Source: Fodinicola feengrottensis (GTDB taxonomy: Bacteria > Actinomycetota > Actinomycetes > Mycobacteriales > HKI-0501). Taken from it: DNA of 64,000 bases. Shown one piece after another: positions 59,755 to 64,000 of the stretch (position 1 is the first letter of the stretch; every line of letters starts with the position of its first letter). The notes under the pieces are model-generated. The model made no database searches, was not told the DNA's origin, and was given only the letters and a program-made list of their open reading frames with translations. Location: assembly GCF_010993775.1 (NCBI RefSeq), contig NZ_WOTO01000041.1, positions 19,472-83,471 on the forward strand. Direction: 5' to 3'. A program made the translations under genes and the position numbers.

Positions 59755-61411
59755 TTAGAGTACGGCGTCGAGTTCGCCGAGTCGGGTGGTGAGGCGGAGG
59801 TTCTCGGAGTAGTCGACGGGGCAGGCGATGATCGCCACGCCATCGCTGGCGAGTGCTTCTCGCAAAGTCGGCAAAAGCTCGTCTGCGGCACCGATTCTCA
59901 CGCCTTTGGCGCAAAAAACTCGCCGCATACTGCACGACATCGGGATTTCCGAAGGCGACATTGCTGTGTGCTTGCCGAGCTCGAGGTCCATTTTCCACTC
60001 GATAAGGCCGTAGCCGTTGTCCTCCCAGACCAGCACAACCAGCGGGATGTGTTCCCGCACGGCCGTCTCGATTTCCTGCGAGTGCATCAGGAACGAGCCG
60101 TCACCGACCGAAGCGAGCACTTTGGTGTCCGGCTTTGCCAGCGACACGCCCAAAGCGCCCGGAAGCGCGAATCCCATGGTGGAGAGGCCGTTGGAGATCA
60201 GACAGGTATTCGGTGCGTACGTGGGATAAAGCCGCGCCATCCACATCTTCAGTGCGCCAGTGTCGACCAGCACGATGTCCTCGCGACCGAGCGCGGCCCG
60301 GGTGTCGGCGACAATTCGCTGCGGCGCAAGGGGATAGCGGTCGTCCTGGCGGCCGCGGGTCAACTCGTCGTCCAGGAGCGCTCGTACGCGCGGAGCTGGC
60401 CTTGCTGGCTGCTCGTAGTCGGCGAGCGCGGCGGTGAGTGCGTCGAGCGAGGCGCTGAGGTCGCCTTCGATGCCCACATCGATGGAGTAGTGGGCGTCGA
60501 CCTCGGCCGGGAAGCGGTGAATGTGGATGATTTTCTTGTCGGCCGGTGGGTTGATCCGTACCGGATCGAATTCCTGCAGCTCGTAGCCGACCGAGATGAT
60601 CAGGTCGGCCTCGTCGAAACCGAAGTTCGCGTAGTCGTGCCGCATGAAACCAATGGTGCCGATCGCGTTCGGATGGTCGTCCGGAATAACGCCCTTGCCG
60701 TGAAAACTCGTCGCGACCGGGATGCTGAAACGCTCGGCGAAAGTGGCGACCGCCTTGCCGGCGTCGTTGCGGGCGGCGCCGTGGCCGGCCAGCAGGATGG
60801 GCTTGTGAGCCGTACGGAATAGGTCCGCGGCCCGCTGCACCTGGCTCGGCGATGGGGCCTCGGCTCGTACGACATTGCGGGGCAGTGGGCGCGCGGCGGC
60901 ATCCGCGGCGGCCTCGTCGACATCTTCCGGCACGGCCAGGTAGACCGCGCCTGGCCGCTCGGTTTCGGCTGTCTTGAAGGCCTTCCGGAACATCTCCGGA
61001 ATGGCCCGCGGCGACGGCACACTGGCGGACCATTTGGTGATGGGCGCGAACATCGACACCAGATCGACGAACTGGTGCGATTCCTTGAAGTTGCGGTCGG
61101 CGCCCACCTGCGCCGAAATCGCGACCACCGGCGTGCTGTTGGTGGTCGCGTCCGCGACGCCGAGCTGCAGGTTGATGGCGCCCGGGCCCGAGCGTCGCGG
61201 ACATCACACCGGCGGTGCCGGTGACCCGGCCGTACATCTCCGCCATAAATGACGCGGCCTGCTCATGTCGGGTCAGGATGTATCGGATCTCGGATTCGTC
61301 CAGCGCCTGGGTGAAATGGATGTTCTCTTCGCCCGGAATGCCGAAGACGAACCTCACGCCTTCCGATTCCAGGCAGCGGACCATCAGCTCGGCGGCGGTA
61401 AGTTCGCTCAC
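59755..61411 (-). CDS. Acetolactate synthase-like thiamine-diphosphate enzyme, frameshifted
   Basis: About 550 residues. The N terminus MSELTAAELMVRCLESEGVR and the thiamine Glu in RHEQAASFMAEMYGRVTG lie in one frame to about 61185. The next frame carries SFHGKGVIPDDHPNAIGTIG and the thiamine-diphosphate motif VGDGSFLMHSQEIETAV. Between about 59905 and 59980 the family's sequence (FGNPDVVQYAAS) lies in a third frame before the original frame resumes, so two compensating indels are present. No ilvN-type regulatory subunit is adjacent, so a catabolic acetolactate synthase or another carboligase/decarboxylase is possible. Substrate unproven. Confidence 0.85.
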
Positions 61412-61439
61412 GTGCTCGAACCTACCCCCCGCGGGCGGG

Positions 61440-62438
61440 TCAGGGGGGGTGAGGAGTACCGGCCGGATGTTGACCTTGCTCTGGTTGGTGAACGCGTATT
61501 CGGCCTCCGCCAGCGGGAAGGTCTCGATGATGGGGCGTACCCTTCAGGACGGCGAAGTTCAGGGTGTCCTCGCTGTCCTGCGCGACGCCGCTGTACCAGC
61601 CGCCGATCTTCAGCCGGTCGGTGGCGAGCACGTGGCCGGTGACCTGGATCGGCTGCTGGCCTTCCAGCACGATCAGCTCGCCGTTCGGCCGCAGCCCGCT
61701 GACCAGGGCGGACTGTAGGTCGGCGTGGTCGACGGTGGCCACGATCACGGCTGCGCCGCCGTGCTTGCGGACAGCCTCGCCGGCGTCGCCTTCGTTGCTG
61801 TCGATGTATTCGTCGGCGCCGAGCCGGCGGGCCAGCTCCTCCTTGTCCCGGCCGCGGTTGATGGCGATCGTACGAAAGCCCATCTTGTTGGCGAACTGGA
61901 TCGCCAGGTGGCCGACGCCGCCGACGCCCTGGATGGCGACCATGTCGCCCGGACCGGCCGGCGAGTGCCGCAGCGCGTTGAACGCGGTGATGCCACCACA
62001 CATCAGCGGCGCGGCCTCTTCGAACTTCAGGCCCTCCGGCACCCCCGCGCCACGGCGTCCTGCGGCGCGACCATGTATTCGGCGTAGCCACCGTCGTACG
62101 AGGTGCCGACGATCGTCCTGCTGACGCAGTTGGTGAAGTCGCCGCGCCGGCAGAACTCGCAGGTCAGGTCGCTGCCGCCGGACCAGCCGACGCCGACCTT
62201 GTCGCCGACCTTCCACAGCTGGACGTCCTCGCCGACCGCGTCGACGACACCAGCGATCTCGTGGCCCGGGACGCGCGGCAGCTGTACGCCGAACAGCCCG
62301 AGGCGGGGGATAGCGTCGCCGCCGCAGATGCCGCAGGCGTGCACCTTCACCCGTACGTGGTTGCGCCCCGGCTCGGGCACGTCCATTTCCGTGACGACGA
62401 ACGGGCCGCCGGCAACCTGTGCTTGAACTGCTTTCATT
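61440..62438 (-). CDS. Zinc-type alcohol dehydrogenase, frameshifted
   Basis: MDR alcohol dehydrogenase of about 332 residues. MKAVQAQVAGGPFVVTEMDV starts the GroES-like domain; HACGICGGDAIPRLGL has the catalytic zinc Cys but Gly where CH is usual; PRVPGHEIAGVVDAVG has the second ligand. The nucleotide motif is IQGVGGVGHLAIQFANKMG. Frame changes near 62045 and 61545 are needed to reach the last part (IIETFPLAEAEYAFTNQSKV) and stop at 61440. It is the middle gene of a group with an SDR gene upstream and the thiamine enzyme downstream. Confidence 0.88.
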   Translation of the reverse strand, partial: NESSSSTGCRRPVRRHGNGRARAGAQPRTGEGARLRHLRRRRYPPPRAVRRTAAARPGPRDRWCRRRGRRGRPAVEGRRQGRRRLVRRQRPDLRVLPARRLHQLRQQDDRRHLVRRWLRRIHGRAAGRRGAGVPEGLKFEEAAPLMCGGITAFNALRHSPAGPGDMVAIQGVGGVGHLAIQFANKMGFRTIAINRGRDKEELARRLGADEYIDSNEGDAGEAVRKHGGAAVIVATVDHADLQSALVSGLRPNGELIVLEGQQPIQVTGHVLATDRLKIGGWYSGVAQDSEDTLNFAVLKGTPHHRDLPAGGGRIRVHQPEQGQHPAGTPHPP

Positions 62439-62483
62439 ATCCCTGTCTCCTCTGAGTTTTTTGAAGGTCGTGGTTTTCGAAGT

Positions 62484-63218
62484 TCAGTGCATTCCGCCGT
62501 CGGCGACGATTTGTTGTCCGGTGATGAGGCCGCCCGCATCGGAGGCCAGGAACGCGGCGATTTCCGCCACGTCCTGCGCCGTGCCGAGCCGGCGGATCGG
62601 CACCATGTCGATCAGGCTCTGCTTGTACGCGTCATTGGCTGGGTCGGTGAAAATGCCGGCACCGTCGATCGGCCCGGGCACGATGGAGTTCGCGGTGATG
62701 CCACGACGGCCGAGTTCGAGGGCCAGTACGCGTACGAGATAACCGGAGGCGACCTTGCTGGTGCCGTAAAGACCGACACCTTCCTGCGGAACGGTCGTGG
62801 TGTTGGAGGAAATGTTGATGATGCGACCGTTGTCCGCGACCCGGCGCGCGGCTTCTCGCATCACGAAATACGGTCCCTTGGTGTTGACCTGGAACAGCTG
62901 GTCGAAATCCGCCTCGGTCACGTCGGTGACGGGGATGTTCACCTTTTCCATTCCGGCGTTGGCGACCACGATGTCGAGATGGCCGAATTCCGCGGTGGCC
63001 GCATCGAAAAGCGTGGTGATGCCGTCCACAGTGGACACGTCGGCGGCGACGGTCAACGCTTTCGTGGTGACCGCGTCACGTACCTCGTCGGCCGCGGCCT
63101 TGTCGCGAGAATAGTTGATGATCACGTTCGCGCCCTGAGACGCGAGCTTCAGCACGATGGCGCGGCCGAGGCCTTTGGAGGAACCAGTGACCAGCGCGGT
63201 CTTTCCTTCGAGTGACAT
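62484..63218 (-). CDS. SDR-family oxidoreductase (FabG/glucose-dehydrogenase-like)
   Basis: A 244-residue intact classical SDR: TGSSKGLGRAIVLKLASQGA, DIVVANAGMEKVNIPVTDVT, RIINISSNTTTVPQEGVG followed by LYGTSK with catalytic Tyr and Lys, and TGQQIVADGGMH at the end. The substrate is not evident. It is divergent from the LysR gene with a short gap that contains an inverted repeat, so it is probably LysR-controlled together with the ADH gene 45 bases downstream. Confidence 0.92.
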   Translation of the reverse strand: MSLEGKTALVTGSSKGLGRAIVLKLASQGANVIINYSRDKAAADEVRDAVTTKALTVAADVSTVDGITTLFDAATAEFGHLDIVVANAGMEKVNIPVTDVTEADFDQLFQVNTKGPYFVMREAARRVADNGRIINISSNTTTVPQEGVGLYGTSKVASGYLVRVLALELGRRGITANSIVPGPIDGAGIFTDPANDAYKQSLIDMVPIRRLGTAQDVAEIAAFLASDAGGLITGQQIVADGGMH

Positions 63219-63241
63219 GTGTTAATGATCGGACGGCCGGG

Positions 63242-63265
63242 ACGAATGCGGAAACAACAATTCGT
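63242..63265. promoter_or_regulatory. Inverted repeat ACGAAT-N12-ATTCGT between SDR and LysR genes
   Basis: Perfect 6-bp arms with a 12-base spacer in the 78-base divergent gap. The T-N-A dyad layout and position fit a LysR-type binding site, though the arms are short. Confidence 0.5.
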
Positions 63266-63296
63266 GGGGGAGCCCACAAGCGATCGTTGTGGCAGG

Positions 63297-64000
63297 ATGG
63301 CTGGCGTGGATCTGAGCCTGCGGCTGATCGAAGCGCTTCTCGCGGTGGGTCGAGGAGGGCAGCATGACACGCGCGGCCACTCGGCTCAACATGACCCAGC
63401 AAGCGGTCAGCGGGCAGATTCGCCAGTTGGAGCGGATCGCTGGCACGGCCTTGCTGCTCCGCCTTCCGCAAGGTGTCGAGCTGACGCCGGCCGGCGAGGT
63501 GGTCGCCAAACAGGGTGCCGCGCTGGTGGCCGCCGCGACCACGATGCTGAGCGAGGCGCATCTGCTCGGCGAGGGGAAGTCGCATCGGCTGCGGATCGCC
63601 TTCAAAGGGCAGAGCACCGCCCATTTCATGCCCGACGTGGAGGCCGCCTTGCGCCGGGTGGCGCCCGAGGTCGTCCTGGAGCCACTGTCCGTGAGCACCC
63701 TGCCGGACGAGATCGACGCGCTGGTCAACGGTGCCGCGGACGCCGCCTTCCTGTGGCTGCCGATCGGCGACGACGACCGTTTCACCAGCCACGACCTGAT
63801 CTCCGAGCCACGGATGGTGGCACTGTGTCCGGGCCATCCACTCGCCGCCCGTACCGAGCTGCGGATCGCCGATTTGGCGAACGAGCCGATCGTCGGGTAC
63901 CCCGCCATCTTCGGTCCCGAGGGCCGTAGCGGTCGTCCGATTCTGGTTCATCGACCCTCGCCCGGACGGACCCCCGACATCTTCGGTCCCGAGGGCCGTA
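63297..64000 (+). CDS. LysR-family regulator, 3' end outside window, one frameshift
   Basis: The N terminus DLSLRLIEALLAV is followed by a frame change near 63350 into EEGSMTRAATRLNMTQQAVS and GQIRQLERIAGTALL, the LysR winged helix. The effector domain begins HRLRIAFKGQSTAHFMPDVE. The gene runs off the window. Start ATG 63297; GTG 63306 is possible. It is divergent from the SDR gene and its likely regulator. Confidence 0.88.
63906..64000 (+). repeat. Direct repeat of 23 bp, 72 bp apart, at the window end
   Basis: CATCTTCGGTCCCGAGGGCC plus GTA occurs at 63906-63928 and again at 63978-64000. The 72-base period is a multiple of three, so the LysR protein would carry IFGPEGR twice. Confidence 0.9.

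Noticed and set aside
1..64000. CRISPR array
   Set aside because: No regularly spaced direct repeats of 20-40 bp and no cas genes were seen; the QP-coding repeats at 14.2 kb are coding.

Overview
The window comes from a high-GC actinomycete. Evidence: strongly GC-biased third codon positions, a complete ergothioneine set egtABCD, an ECF sigma/zinc anti-sigma pair, mycosin-like and L,D-transpeptidase cell-wall genes, a DUF222-HNH gene, a very large toxin-like 'lonely Cys' type protein and many LuxR/TetR/MarR/GntR/HxlR regulators. The genus cannot be fixed from the sequence. No plasmid, phage, IS or CRISPR signature was seen, so this looks like chromosome.

Reading caution: at least 20 genes that match one family end to end are split between reading frames. 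Several breaks lie in homopolymers (T6 near 2580, G7 near 7200, C6 near 12980, C7 near 15675, C14 at 36546) or a CT run (near 20030), and one gene returns to its frame after a short excursion (59.9 kb). Sequencing indels are the simplest explanation. Such genes are annotated here as single CDS with the breaks described.

Layout. 1-11.3 kb: the 3' part of a giant multidomain gene (two papain-like modules each followed by an amidoligase-like region, one canonical amidoligase, one His/Cys 'lonely Cys'-like domain) plus a companion gene. 11.3-13 kb: LLM-class flavin oxidoreductase and LuxR response regulator. 13.3-19.3 kb: orphan zinc anti-sigma-like protein, a coupled pair of surface proteins (lytic-transglycosylase-like/ricin protein and mycosin) that both lack catalytic residues, and small membrane proteins. 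19.6-22.6 kb: tRNA-Lys, L,D-transpeptidase, tRNA-His, oligoribonuclease. 22.1-28.4 kb: regulator/enzyme cassettes (HxlR/quinone oxidoreductase; SDR/solute-binding protein; SnoaL-like; SRPBCC-MarR with a striking operator; XRE-TM-ricin) around a scar of three gene fragments. 28.5-33.4 kb: NlpC/P60 hydrolase and egtA-egtB-egtC-egtD. 33.6-38.9 kb: Tat-exported beta-lactamase-like protein, M18 aminopeptidase, glutamate decarboxylase, nucleotidyltransferase, PNPOx-like protein. 38.9-47.9 kb: FAD monooxygenase with a divergent GntR-TetR hybrid regulator, asparaginase, SDR, two MFS transporters, Rieske lipoprotein, ECF sigma/anti-sigma pair. 47.9-52 kb: DUF222-HNH, DUF4291, GH43-ricin. 52.3-58.5 kb: LAL regulator, a PEP-utilising phosphotransferase-like enzyme and an overlapping O-methyltransferase. 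58.7-64 kb: small ricin-like exported protein, sigma-factor scrap, DUF2630, a thiamine-diphosphate enzyme/ADH/SDR group and a divergent LysR gene cut by the window end.

How the genes work together: egtABCD makes ergothioneine up to the hercynyl sulfoxide, with no egtE here. Several cassettes pair a regulator with a small oxidoreductase across a palindrome. The surface theme is strong: four ricin-type beta-trefoil proteins, two inactive-looking exported hydrolases, an LD-transpeptidase and an NlpC/P60 enzyme. The best candidates for something undescribed are the duplicated papain/amidoligase giant protein and the LAL-phosphotransferase-methyltransferase operon.
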